From Salvator merianae (lineage: Eukaryota; Chordata; Lepidosauria; Squamata; Teiidae), in assembly GCA_003586115.2 (NCBI GenBank), contig QVOM02000073.1, positions 28,012,006 to 28,076,005 on the forward strand: a DNA stretch of 64,000 nt, read 5' to 3'. The stretch's first letter is position 1. The number at the start of each line of letters is the position of its first letter. Shown here piece by piece: positions 50,134 to 62,700 of the stretch. The notes beneath the pieces were generated by a model. It worked only from the letters and a program-made list of their open reading frames with translations. It was not told where the DNA came from and did not search any database. Position numbers and translations under genes: made by a program.

Positions 50134-51240
50134 TTTATACAGTCATCCCTCAACATAGCATAGAGTCAGGCTAGAACCTGGAGTTGTAGGTTTAAGTGCC
50201 CATTCAGCCATGAAAGTTCTCTGGGTGATCTTGGACCAGTTATCTTCTCTTATCTTCTCTTAACCCACATCAGAGGTTTATTGAGAAAATAAAGACAGGA
50301 GGAGTCTGGTGTTTCCCATGCTGAACATTTCAGAAGAAAAGTGTGACATAATGGCATCAAAGAATAGTAAATAATAATTACTCATGGTTTTAAGAACCAC
50401 ATGTGCAGAACATGTCCAGGAGAATCTGCATACTTGTAGGTTGGCACTGGAAACTGACACTTCCCCATGGCTCTTTTTAGTGTTTTTTTTTTAAAACTAT
50501 TGGCTTCTGCCTCCTTCATTTTTTCCAGGTTTTCAAACTGACATGAAGTGTCTGGAACATAATTCTTACAAATAACAAAGATAATTGTACTAACTATTAT
50601 ATAACCTTTTGACTTATTGATCAATCTTCTTTTTTCCTTGTTCCCTATCCTATCCTGCCTGATGAATAGGGCAGGATATCTGTTTTATTGTTTTAACACT
50701 GGTTACAACAAAAATATTATAAGATATAAGATATATTAAAATATCACAATGAGTGTCAGGTGCAGCAATCCTTCCTCCCCCCCCCCCCCATAATTTAGCA
50801 CCTTCATAGGGTGAAACAATCAAGATTCCAGATAAAGATTCCTTATTAGATATTCAGTCTTATAATTTTATTATATTTTTCCAGCTAAGCTTTCATTTTT
50901 TTCCGCCCAGTAAAAGTAACAAATATTTTGTACATGACAATTCATAAACCGGACAGTGCAACAGTCAGTCAAATTGTGTTAATTAGTTAGATGTTCATAT
51001 AAAAAAGAAATCCAAAATTGAAAATGTACACAAATGAAAACAGTGCAACAGATCATGACTCAAGTCCCCAGTACTACTCAGTGAACAAGGACACAAATGG
51101 AGACAGTGTGGTGTTTTGGTGTAATGGCCCTCATGGATGTCTGTCTTCATTTGTTGCAACTGTTAGGGTAGTTTTGAAAAATGCAATGAATGGGACTAAC
51201 TGGCTTTAGTGGGGAATGTGGCTCCATCTAGTCATAAACT

Positions 51241-52596
51241 CTAAAAGCAGGATCTTTTGGTTATTGGCTTTTAAAATGCCAATTAACTGGGGTGGACTAT
51301 GTAAAGTAGAGAAAAATTCATCCAGAAGGGAAGCTCCATTCCACTCTGCCTCCTCCGCCACCTCCTCCTCCTCATTGCCACCACTGGAAGAAAAGGGCAA
51401 GCTACTTCAAGAGGGTTGTGTTCCCATTGATCCTGGAAGGCATCTGTGGATGTATCTTCATCTGCAAGAGTTGCTCCACAGTGAGCATGCCACTGCTGTT
51501 AAGTCAAACACAGAGTTCTCGATAAAAATAATTATTCATTTATTAAAAAAACAAACAAGAAAAATGGCAGCAGAGAAAAACATAGGCAGCAGCAATGAAT
51601 TGTGGTTTGAATAAGATTATATTAACAACAGCAAAGGGGGGAAATGTTTTGAGTAGAAAGTAGAAAGACCCCTGCTAGTATTCTGAGACTAAGTTTCAGC
51701 AATCAAAGGAGAAAAACAAAAGCACATACACACTCAGACAAAAAACAAACAAAAAAACCAACCAATCTTTAAAGTACTTAGCTAATGGTTTTTTTGTTGT
51801 TTTGTTTTGTCTTTCCAAAGACACATACACTTACCTATCCTTGGATCCAATGGGCTGGAGTGGAGAGAAAGAGGGTGGGGAAAAGCAAATAGAAAGAAGG
51901 GAGGAAGTAAAAACATCCATGTTTAGGCAGCAAAAGAGCAATTTTCAAATATCACAGGTTTTATAGTCTGGGCTGGACAGGGTAAGAAACATCAGGATTG
52001 GTCACTTGGACTTGGTGAAAAGGATTTTGGGAATCAGTGGGAAGGGCCAGCGCAATGGAAACCAGCCACATGGATTTCTGTGCTGTTGTGGAGTAAAAAA
52101 GGAAAATAAGGCTGAAAGGAGCCAGGAACAGTGAATGTCACATGCTCAGGGTAACTGTAGGTCAGGAACCCAGATGAGTCATTAACACACAGACAAATTC
52201 CAGACAGAGGGAAGCAAGATGGTTACCTACTATTTTCTGTTAAACATTGCAGTTTGACAATATTTTGCAATGACAAAAATGGTAACTTTTAGATATCTTT
52301 TGATATTTTTATCTGAGTGTTCCAGTTTGTATACAGCTCTGCAAAGGTTTTCTATTGTTCTGAAGGAAGCCAGACCTGTTAACATTGATATGCAGATGTG
52401 CTTCCTTGTAAGCAAAAGGGAGAGGTTTGAATCACAGGAAAAAAATTCTGTGGTTTTTTGTTGTTTTTTTTACTTTTGAAATGGGGCTTAAGTTTCCAAG
52501 AAGGCATAGTAATCCATGTCATAGCTGGTCCATTTCCTGCACTTTCAATGTATCATATATGCCCGTGCTTTTATTTGCTCACCCTGACACAAGGTT
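51241..52596 (-). mobile_element. LTR-like repeat, copy 2 (probable solo LTR)
   Basis: It aligns with 24491-25619 over nearly its whole length, for example TACCTATCCTTGGATCCAA, TATAGTCTGGGCT and CACCCTGACACAAGGTT. It carries the minus-strand TATA box (51965-51959) and AATAAA (51544-51539). A segment of about 160 bp (roughly 51325-51500), containing CCTCCTCC-type repeats, is missing from copy 1. The ORF at 51216-51614 lies in that segment and has no domain. No internal retroviral genes adjoin it. Confidence 0.65.
51959..51965 (-). promoter_or_regulatory. TATA box of LTR-like copy 2
   Basis: TATAAAA on the minus strand inside CAGACTATAAAACCTGTG, matching copy 1. Confidence 0.6.
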
Positions 52597-52599
52597 AGC

Positions 52600-54046
52600 C
52601 CCCATCAGGAAACAAGGATAGTATGGTGTAGACTTTAACAACAATAAATTGGCTAGGTGACTCTGTGAAACAAAGAGGGTGTAAAAGGAAAGCACTCTTA
52701 GGATTCTTTGAAAACAATGATGCTACTTTTTTAAAGCCCAGGAGAAAGACTTGAAATGAGAAGAAATTGCAATAATCAATGCAGTTTGCCAGAATTAGCT
52801 GGTATCACAGTTAGGCAATTGCTAGGAGCAGAGAAGGAACAAGGAAAATAAAAAGTTTAATTTCAAAACTAAATAAGGAGACCTAGCTTGTGTACACGTT
52901 TGTATCTGGAAAGAGGCTAGTAATGTTCCTAATACCCTAGCACTAAAGAACATAACAATCTCACCCATATGTAGTCTTTTACCAGGCAGTTCTTCACCAG
53001 GAAGGAAAGCAAAGGAAAATATGGGGATAAAAAGATGTGTGTGTCTCTGCATGCATAGGGACCAAAAGCTAGGGATGAGGAAGCAGATATGTTCCACAGC
53101 CCTCATTCCCTTAGTATAGACTGCTCTTTTGCCAAGTGGCAGGAAAAGAGAGATGAAGATCCTTTTTCCAAGTGAGATCAGATCAGAAAAGGAAGGTACA
53201 AAGCAGAAAAAAATATATCTTCTTGGGGAAAAAAAAAAGTTTCTCTTTCTCCAGTTCAGCAGGAGGCATGAAGAAACAGCTATCAGTCAGGAAAATGGGG
53301 TGGGATGGATAATCTTGTGGTGAAACCTTCTTTCTTCATTGGTGTTACAGTGATTTCAGCTCTTCTGATGAGGTGAAGAAAAACCTTCATACATAAAGGA
53401 AGAAAATTGAACTTTTATATTCTTTTTTCCAAGTGAAAAACGGGCAAACTAGCTGATTGGATGAAACATGGATTGAAATCCTGACTTTTTTTTATAGGTC
53501 TGTTTGCAACAAGAATTTAAAACTATTGGTCCTTTTAGGGAAGAAGTATGGTGAGTAAAAGTGGGTGTGGGGCAGGTCATGTCCAATTTGACGACAAATA
53601 AAATGCAGTTGAAGGAATAAAACTACACTTTGGTTGGTGAGTTTAAATGCTGCTGTTTACACTCTTTATGAGAAATTCTCTAGATGTGGACTGAAACAAT
53701 AGAGTAGTCTGGATTGCCAAATAGTTGACATCAAATCTTTTAAATGATTTACTCTGAACTAATTCTTTGTCCTTTGCAAAGGATTTACCAAGCCTTTTTG
53801 CTTTACCAGAGAAACAGAAAATTTCACAATACCTCCTGTCTTCTTACAGGCAGGTTTGTCTTTTTAACATGGACACTTGTAGATGAAATGGGTGATTTTG
53901 GGTCTAAATACTGGGTTTGGGCTTTTTGATCCAGTTCCCCTGTATCTGCAACCTATATGCCAATTGCATTTATAAAGCCAGTGTCCATTTTCATGGGCCA
54001 GGAGTGTCTGTACCTTGGCGGAGCCCTGCCATTTGGTGACTCAGCT
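52600..54046. other. non-coding stretch
   Basis: No gene or repeat family recognised. Confidence 0.5.
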
Positions 54047-54501
54047 AGGGATGTGCACGAAGGCACTTTCCCCTCTTCGCTTCACAGTGCTGCGAAGCAA
54101 CGGAGCTTCATTTTTGCGGGGAAAGGAGAGGCTCGAAAAGGGAGCCTTTAGTTTTCGCTGCGAAAATCTTCGCAGCGACCAACCAAACGGAAACGGAGAA
54201 AAATCAAGGTGAAGGGAAGACCTTCGCCGCAAAGGTCTTTCCCTTCGCCTTGATTTTTCTGACGTTTCCGATCGGTCTGCAAGTTCCCTCTTTAAGGCTG
54301 TGTGAAGCTTCAATGCAACGGAGCTTCCAGTGGCTAAAAAGAGCGAACTTTAGACAAATGGTGGAGGTCTCGGACGACAGCAAAAGTCGCCAGGACCTTC
54401 ACCATTCGCTACCCTCTTTTCACTTCGCATTTCGTGCGAAGATGGAGGAAACACCATTTTCACACGAAATTCGAGAGGCACGAAGCTTCGTGCACATCCT
54501 T
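54047..54501. mobile_element. hAT-like MITE, copy 2, with 8-bp target-site duplication
   Basis: Ends AGGGATGTGCACGAAG and, inverted, AAGGATGTGCACGAAG, matching at 15 of 16 positions. The flanks ACTCAGCT (54039-54046) and ACTCAGCA (54502-54509) differ at one base. The 455-bp interior is rich in CpG and self-complementary (TTCGC/GCGAA blocks around CCTTGATTTTTCT). ORFs on both strands (up to 92 codons) are by-products. The many CpGs suggest a younger insertion than the copy at 31184. Confidence 0.85.
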
Positions 54502-54649
54502 ACTCAGCACACCAGGGTCCTGGAATAATGGGTAATATCACTACAGACTCCTGGGTTGTTTTGTAGGAGCAAAGTATTCAGGTTCAAATCCAGAGAGTTA
54601 GATTAGCTTGTGTAGCAGATTTAACCAATATGGATAATTTGTTCTAATA

Positions 54650-55420
54650 AGTAGATTTGGGGCGATTGCTCCACTGGGTATGCCTTAATCTTGATCCATT
54701 AATTAAAGCCCTAGCATGAATGTCAGATTTTACTGAATTAGCTCTGCTTCAGCACATAAAATGGCTGTAGGAGTGCCCTTAGATAATCCTAATAAACTTC
54801 TGAGCATTTTAATTCTGGAAGTAATCTATATCATAGGTCAATGGGATACCCCATAATCCATCATCATATGTGAAAGCAGGAATGAGCTTTGTTTTGAGCA
54901 GGTATAATGACAGGATGATTCGTTGTTCCCCTTTAGCTTGCCAAAATTTTAAGATGCTGTTTAAAACTCTATCATCCTTTAATTATTGGGCTAGGAAATG
55001 TGACAGCCAGCTTCAGCATGATGTATAAAGAGTAAGCCAAGTATTGAAAGGAAGATAGTTGCACTATGACATGCATGTTCAGTCTCCATATATGCTGTTT
55101 TGGTTTTTGGCCAAAGACCAAAGAGCAGTACTAATCCATTGTGGGTAATAATTATAGTCAAATCTGTGTTTGAGATAGGTAATGCCAGGTCATCAGCATA
55201 TAGCAAGATATCCAGCTTTCCGTCTCCAGTTTTGACTGAAAAAAAAAAAAGGAATTTTAATTTAGGACTGGTAAAATATCATTAATGAATAAACAAAAGA
55301 GTGATGCAGCCAAGGTGCATCTTTGTTTTACTCCTTTGTGAGTGGGAATGTTCTCTGTTAGGTAGCCATATGGTAAAGAACAACTTTTAAAATTCCAACT
55401 GAATTTTCAAAGGCAAATAT
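54650..55420 (-). mobile_element. LINE reverse transcriptase fragment (R4/Dong-like?)
   Basis: On the minus strand, GVKQRCTLAASLFCLFINDI (about 55330-55270) matches the RT block that normally reads GV.QGC..SP.LFN..INDL, and LLYADDLALP (about 55210-55180) is the catalytic YADD box. A TYDDGLWGIP piece further on fits the region after the RT. A stop and an A run (55239-55250 on the plus strand) separate the two RT boxes. Stops and frame changes are frequent, so it is dead. It may belong to the same lineage as the 3' fragment at 7080-7930. Confidence 0.75.
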
Positions 55421-55689
55421 TGCAAAGACTTGCAGACACAAACAGTTTGTCCACTTGCTGCACAGAAGATTTGGCATAAGAATCTGGAATTAATTATTCA
55501 AATATTGAATTCAGGACTCCTTAAAGGCCTGAAAGCTAAAACTTGTGGAGATGTAAGCAAATATGTTTGCTGCATTCATACAAAGGGGACCCAATCCTCA
55601 CTTTGCTAAGTGCCAGAAAGGGAACCAGAGCACCTCCTAGAGTTAATTTACAGTTATATTACTGGGCCTTTGCCAGTTCTTAGTGCAGG

Positions 55690-57975
55690 AGGAAAAAGAT
55701 ATTTTTCAACTTTCATATTAATGATACTGTTTGCATATCTGATAACAAACAAATAAGAACTATGTTGCAATTGTCAGCAATAAGCTTGGTAGAAAGCCGC
55801 AAATCTTGTGCACAGATAATATAGGTGAATACGTAATCAGAGAGATGACAGATTAACTAAAACAGGAAAGCATTGTGCATGAATCTACTGTCCCTTACAC
55901 TCCTAAGCAGAATGGAGTAGGAGAAAGAAATAATGGATCCCTCCTGGAGTTGACCAGATGCATGCTTTTGAATGCTTACCTACCAGGAAAATGTTGGGCA
56001 GAAGCACTGTATACAGCCAATTATCTACAGAATAGTCTCACAACCAAAGCTACAAATTGGTCGCCCTCTAAATTGCAGAATGTCAGAAATCCCAATGTGT
56101 TTCACATCAGAGTTTTCAGATCTAAAGCTTATGCATATGTTCCTAAAGCTCAAAGGAATAATTTGAACTGCAGATGTAAAGAAGGTGGGGCTTGCGGGCT
56201 ATGCACAAGACACCAAAGCATACAGAATTTTGGATCCTACCACAGACAAAATCAGTGTTTGCAGTGTAGCTGACTTTGATGAAAGTGAGGAGCCAATCAA
56301 AGGCAAAGTGTCAGTGATACAACAGGGAAGGGACCGGTGCAAAGTGGATCCATAAAGGAGATCACTGAGAAGCCATGAGAAGTCAGCCAACCAGATTCAA
56401 AAAGTTAGGTGTTTGGAGAGATCAAATGGGATTCCACCAGAAAGACTTTTCTACAATGCAAGCACAGTAGAAATAAAGACCACACTCACATGGCAAGAGG
56501 TCAGCAATTTGCCAGCAAATGAAACTCACAAGTGGAAGGAAGCTGTCAAACAAGAGATTGATCCTGTATGCAAAAATAATACCTGAACACTTGTTAAACT
56601 ACCCCCACAACATGAAAGTAGTGTGATGCAAGTGAGTGTTCAAGGTCAAGACAGATGCAGAAGGAGAAGTTGAACGTTACAAAGTGAGATTAATAGCCAA
56701 ATCTAGTATATGGTGAGGATTACAATGAGACATTTGCACTGGCCAAAGGCACACCAATAAGGATGCTTCTGAGTATTGCAGCTTCTAGGAAGATGCATGT
56801 TGAACATCTAGATGTGACTACTTTCCTCCATGGTGCAATATGGAAGAACCACCAGGATTCAAGGAAAAAGTCAATGAAGAACTTGTCTGTAAATTGCAGA
56901 AGAGCATCTATAGATTCCAGAAGACTGCTAGAGCCTGGAATGAGAAGCTCAACCAAATGATTCTAAAGGAAAGTTTTTCACAAAGAAAGGCTGACCCCTG
57001 CTTGTTCAGGAGTTCAGAGATAACAGGTGGACTCACATTTTGGTTTACGTTGATGAATTTATTCTTTGTTATGAAGACAAACAAGGTGGTGACAATATTC
57101 TCACAGACTTGAAGAAGGAGATATAAACAATTAGGAGATATTACCTACTATCTTGGGATCCAGATGGAGAAAAGGAAAGATGGAAGTTACTTTTTCAATG
57201 AGAAACAAAAGAAAAAGACTGATTGAAATGGCTACAGCTAACAGAGAAAAATGAAGGCTAGACACCAATAAAAACTTATTTCCTGAAGGACAAAGGAAAC
57301 AAAAAGTCCCTACAAAATAACAATGTGTACAGAACAACAATTGGAAAGCTCTTGTATTTGGTGACAGTGAGCAGACCAAACATTGCAGTTGTTGGCTTTT
57401 TGAGCAGGCAAGTGAGCATACCACTCAGAGGAACTGGAATGTGATCAAAAGAGTGGGAAAATACCTGAAAGGCATAACACATCCGAGACTCAAACCACCT
57501 GCAAAGAACCACCTTATATTGGAGGGATATGCAGATGCAAACTGAGCTGGAGAACAAGGAGACAGCAAATCTACCAGTGTATTCCTGTTATTTTTTATAG
57601 AGGTAGAGACAGTGCACCAGAAAGCAAGCAACCATTGCCTTGTCATCAACAGAAGCAGAATATATGTCAGCCGCAGAGGCATGTGGAGAGATTGTCTGGC
57701 TGCACAGGCTGCTGAAAAACTTGGGAGTGGATGAGCCAAAGTCTACCATACTGCTCGAGGACAATCAAAATTGCATCTAACTGTTCATAAAGAAAGGGAC
57801 AAAATGAAGGACTAAGCACATTGACACAAAATAACATTATGTGAAGGATGTTCAGGAGCAATGGCTTGTCAGGCTAAGTTACTGCCCCATGGAACACATG
57901 TTGGCATATTTATTGATGAAGCCACAAGTCCAAGACCAGTTCCATATGCTGAGAGACCTGGTAGGGATGGTGTGA
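55690..57975 (+). mobile_element. Ty1/copia retrotransposon, degraded pol
   Basis: The order integrase, reverse transcriptase, RNase H on one strand is diagnostic of Ty1/copia, since gypsy elements and retroviruses have integrase last. The 5' part (gag, protease, most of the integrase and the 5' LTR) is missing. Pol ends near the TGA at 57973-57975. The next bases, TGTGATGATGCACAGG, may begin a 3' LTR. Confidence 0.9.
55780..57975 (+). pseudogene. copia pol: integrase C-terminal half, RT, RNase H
   Basis: Integrase: CTDNIGEY (second catalytic Asp region) near 55815-55840, then TVPYTPKQNGVGERNN and CWAEALYTANYLQNSL in the open frame 55875-56273. RT: LSIAASRKMHVEHLDVTTFLHG at about 56770-56840, KADPCLF near 56985, and HILVYVDEFI at 57034-57063; the usual YVDD is YVDE, which changes a catalytic Asp. 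RNase H: LEGYADAN at about 57520-57545, followed by a TGA where Trp is expected, then SSTEAEYMSAAEACGEIVW at about 57645-57705 and LLEDNQNCI. The end has KHIDTK at about 57818. Multiple stops and frameshifts leave no functional protein. Confidence 0.9.
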
Positions 57976-59589
57976 TGATGCACAGGTGCAGCATAATGCG
58001 CAAGTTATTGAAACAGAATGATGGAAAATGCAGCAGCCTCTGCTGTTCTTTTGGGTACTCCCAGCTCTATTCCTAAGTTTGTCTCTCTCCTTCTGCGCTG
58101 CTCTTGAAGCAGGATATGCTCTGGCATTTCTCCTGTCTATATTACTATTTTCTTGTTTAAGTTCCTCCTGTTGGGGATGTTTAACATTTGTCTCTTGCTT
58201 TCTTTGGTATTTGAGATAAAAAAATCATCCTCCAGTGTTGGACACTTCTGCTGGTACTAAAACATTTTGCTACAAATCTCATCAACAGGCACCACACATG
58301 AGCACCACAATTACTATAAGCAGTTTCCACGTCAAGCACCTTGGCACATAATATGGAGTCTGGTCTTGACCTTGTAGCAAATATTATCCATAATCATGAA
58401 GTGATAGAGTGTTGTGTCACCAAAAGGCAGGGGTCTGCCATGGTACAGATACCTTTAGACTACAAAACTGGACATTGGCATCATAAATACAATTGGCACA
58501 TAGCTTGCAAGTAGATCAGAATAGGACCGGAAAGGCTGGATCTCTGTATTAGACCAGAATCCATCTTTCTTCAACAGTATCCATACTAGAAAAGAAAAGA
58601 AAAAGAAAGATCTGAAGGCTTGAAACAGAGACATCTGCATAAACAGGGAAGAATCAGAGGAAGCCCATCCTGGGGAGGTTATGCACTCAGATGGTTTGAT
58701 GACAGCTGATATACTCTTGGGCAGAATTTTATAGATAACAACTGAAGAGCTATTTGCCATTCCAGTCCAACCTAGTGTTAACAGTAGACTTGGATATACA
58801 TCTGGAAGACTCTTATTAAGAATGTAAGGCAACAACAGTGAAATCTTATTGGAAACTGGTTCCAAACAGAGACTGACTTTTGTTTGGGCAAATTCATCCA
58901 GACAGACGAAATCACCAAATATGAACAGTGGTACAAGCACCACATCACTTGCCCCCTCCCCTTCAATGTTTGCTCATTAACTTCCATTAACCCAGCCTAT
59001 TAATCACACCCCTGGTTAGAACCTAGGATTAGGGATAGCCCGTACATCCAGATGTGCATAAAAATGCACAACAGGAGCAGCCAGGCAAGATCCATCATCA
59101 CTTACCATCTCCACAATATGCTGCTGTCACTTTGAAGCTGCTATTGCCACTGCACTACTAGAAAAGACTTTGTTCCATTCTACTTCATTCTGTTTTGCTT
59201 TGCTTGCCATCTTACTGTTTCAACCCAAAGCAGCTCCACTTGCCCAAACTGTGATCTGTTTCTTGTCTAAGGCATAGGGCCAAATAATTGTTTTTGCTAC
59301 TCAGCTGCAACAGAGTTCTGGAGCTTAGCTTCAGAACTTCTTTCTCAGCAGCAAATCCACAAATTCAACGCCTCTCCACCTCTGAGGGTGAGAATTGGCT
59401 GCTCATGGCAATGCTAAGCTTGTCTTTTGTTATGATAGTGCAGGTTTAGAACAGTTTCTCCCTTCCTTTTCAGCTCATTTCTATAGCAACCTGTCAAAAA
59501 CTGACCTTATTTGACCCCCTCTTATCATAAAAAGTCACTACTAGGGAGGTTTTCACTTATGTGACCTCTTGCACATATACGATATGCTG
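57976..59589. other. non-coding stretch 3' of copia pol
   Basis: If a copia LTR starts at 57971, this stretch is too long to be LTR alone and probably includes an insertion. A 162-codon minus-strand ORF (58943-58455) has no recognisable domain and overlaps a purine-rich tract (58590-58610). Confidence 0.45.
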
Positions 59590-59785
59590 CAAGGAGTGAC
59601 ACCTCTCTGTTTTACTATATAAGAACAGCATACTGAGATGTAGCCTTTACTGCTCCGTCAATCAGCTATTTGCTGTCAAACTGTCTTTTATATATATTTG
59701 TGCTGTTTCTGAGCTTTTCTTGCTATATTTAATGAAGTTTGTTTCTGATTTGACCTGATCTTGGCTTGGAGGGTTTTCATGTCAT
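59590..59785 (+). mobile_element. possible LTR remnant (TATA to polyadenylation region)
   Basis: TATATAAG at 59616-59623, then a CTTTTCTTGCTATATTTAAT segment with AATGAAG (a decayed AATAAAG) at 59731, then GTTTCTGATTTGACCTG. This order and style match the 3' half of LTRs of vertebrate copia or gypsy elements. It lies on the same strand as the copia pol and may be its displaced 3' LTR. Confidence 0.45.
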
Positions 59786-59789
59786 CTGA

Positions 59790-62700
59790 TTGTTCTTTCA
59801 TTCACGGAGGTGCCATGCCAATTTACCATTTTTAAAACCATAACTTAAGGATCTCATTTAAATTACTTGCCTGGGTAAGCTATTCTCCTCATTAACACTA
59901 GTATACCAGTTGATACGAGTCAAGAGCAGAGTAGGGGCCATCCATTATGGTTTGGCTTAGCCAGTCCAATTCTCAAGTTGGTAACTGGGCATCTTTTTGC
60001 TAGACACAAACAGGGACCATTTCCAGGGCTGTGTTTAAAAGCCAGGAAAATGGTAGTGGGTTCCACCTCATAGACTAATATAGTCATATGCATGCTGGAC
60101 AGCTGGTCTGATCTATCACAGGAAATGCTCAATGCAATTTTCATGTCAGGGAGCAGGCTAGCCATCAGTACTATGCAAACAGACCATGCTCTGAGAGCCG
60201 CAGTCTCCTGGGGACTCTTCTGGATTGTGGATCCTATGGCCCCCAGTGGCAGCAAACCCAGTCTCTTGTGACCAAACAAATGCTGCTCTCAGTTGAAATT
60301 GCTTATTGACTAAGAGGATAGCTACATGGTAGATGAATCACACATTTCCTATCCTCTCAATGAGTATCAGACATCCAAAAATGAAAGTAGTCATGTTGCA
60401 ACTTTCTGAGGAAAAAAAGAGAGATAGTTGGAATCTCTTTTAGAGGAAGTGACATCTGAATATTTGTACTAGGATACTCAGCTCTACCATATGTGTGAGG
60501 ATTCCTCACTCATAGAGTGACCCAGTCTTGAAGTAAATTCTCCAATTCAGGTTGCTTTCATATCTTTTTTCACCCTTCCCCACTTATTCTCTTGTACTGA
60601 GAGGAAAATGGTGAGACTACTTCTTTCCTGGGAGATTATTTTTATTGCTCGTATAACATGAACCACCAATAGCATAACATGAACCACCAATTGCAAATGG
60701 AAGTTAAGGCAGGCAGAAGTTATTGTTTTGTGTCACTTCATGTGTCACTCCTGAAGAGAGCGTGGGTGAATATAACTGAAAGGTAGACAGCACTAATTTT
60801 GCTTCTGGTCACTTAAAGTTTCTCCCTGGCACCTCAGTGTAGCTGTAGTCTATGACTCACCATGTGTGGAAAATTTATCACCACTAGTATCACGTAGAAG
60901 TCCCAGATTCCATTTTTCTCATTTCCGGAAGGATTTTTTGCGTATCTTGAAGCTTTGCAGAGTGGTTGGTAGTCTATGTAGACAGCACATATCTAGATGA
61001 GTCAGTGGTTCAGTATAAGGCTGAAAAAGAAACTTGCACATGTTCTGACTTTGCAACAAGAGCCATGGTAAACACCTCCCAGCTCTAAAAGCCTCTAAGC
61101 TTCCCAGCTCCAAAAGCTTCTAAGCCCCACAACAAAAATGCCTTCCTGGAACAGGACTCTTAGGTGGTTCTTTCCTCCTCAGTCACTCCTACATGGAGGG
61201 GAAGAAAATGCTTTGGGGCTCAACAACTAACCCAAGAGTAATCAGAGATGGCCTACAGGTAAGGTGCCTTCTAGGGCAGGTGAAGTGGATGGTACAAATG
61301 TACCACCCAAGTGATGTCTAGATATTTGGCAAGACTGCAGCCTTTGTCCGGTAGTGTCCACAGTGCCAGATTAGCAGGACCAAGAATTTGTCTTAATAAA
61401 ATCCTTATAATTACTGTCATTGGAGGCCTACATGTTTCTCATTTTTGCCTTGGAATATTCTTCTGCCTTAACAATGTATCTCTCATGACATACCTAGGTA
61501 AGAAACTTGAATAATTTATATAAAAAATTAGGAGACACATCATTAATTCCATTGTTTCTCTGAGCAAACAATCATAATACAAAAGAATAGCATTGTAAAA
61601 GAGCAATAACTTCTCTACTCCAGAAAGCAAAGAAAAAAGAAGAGCCAAGCTAATATTTTTCTTACTAAGGAAAGGGAGGGGAAGACGATAGTTTGACTGC
61701 AAATGAGAGATTTCATCAAGTCAGTCTACTGCTAGCCATTGAGGCTATTTGATAATTTCTATTAAGATGCTGAGTAATGATGATCATTTTCAAACAAATG
61801 TTTGCCCAGCAGCACTGGCAGGGAAATGCTAATATTTATTGCTTTCCAGCAAAAGGTTATCAACAGGACTGTTAGCATAACCAGAATGTTTTACAGTGCT
61901 GAAGAAGATTAAGCTGACAGCAAACCATTTTCACTTGTCACATGAACAACTTTCTATGCAGTTTGTTTATTGAGTTCAGTGAAAATTAATTACATATATT
62001 GAAGGGAAAAATGCTGATTTAATTTGAATATTTGTTTGGTTTTATTTGAACAGCCTGAAAGCCATTTCAAGATTAACAACTTTAATTAAACAAATTAATA
62101 AAACAAATTGATAGAGGGTCACTTCCCAAGGTAAAATGGCAATAGCTTTAGAATAAATATGTTTCTTAGATATATAATTAAATGCCAATGTATTAGTCTA
62201 CAACAACATATAAATCTTAATGTTTGTGAAAATGAAACCCCTACTCAAAAATTGCTTCCAGACTGTACATAAAACATAAAATTGTTGTGGACAATAAAAG
62301 CAGAATTAGTGACTAATATATTTTAAAATAAAATCAAGTCTGAGTTTTAAGTCCACAGTTATAAGATTTAGACAAATTTGATATTACTGTATTAAGGCAG
62401 TTAAAAATGAGAAATCCATATTTTAACCACAGTTACAAAAGTGTTGGACTTCTAAATTTTCACATAAGTATACTAAAAATGTATTTCATTGAGACATAAA
62501 ATGTAGGAATCATATACTGAAGATCCACTAGATGAGAGACCCAGGGATTTAACAGAAGTCCCACTATATTTGTGGAACATCAGAGATATGCTAGATGCTG
62601 GCAATACTTCTGCTGAAATGGAATGGAGTCTTGATTGATATATGAAGGAGCACAGTTCTGAAACGTTGTGCCCAACTCATTCATGACCATTCTTCTATAA

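Larger units (their letters stand above)
44340..51240. other. non-coding stretch
   Basis: No gene recognised. It holds an (ATT)n-(AAC)n array (45933-46009), a (TTG)n array (49452-49475), a 21-bp palindrome (45240-45260), a minisatellite (50043-50133), a C run (50776-50789) and a possible minus-strand polyadenylation signal (46353-46358). Confidence 0.5.

Noticed and set aside
51216..51614. 132-codon plus-strand ORF
   Set aside because: It lies antisense within the LTR-like repeat and has low-complexity Ser and Leu content; no domain.
58455..58943. 162-codon minus-strand ORF
   Set aside because: No domain or family recognised, hydrophobic low-complexity translation over a purine tract, and it lies in probable LTR or insertion debris.
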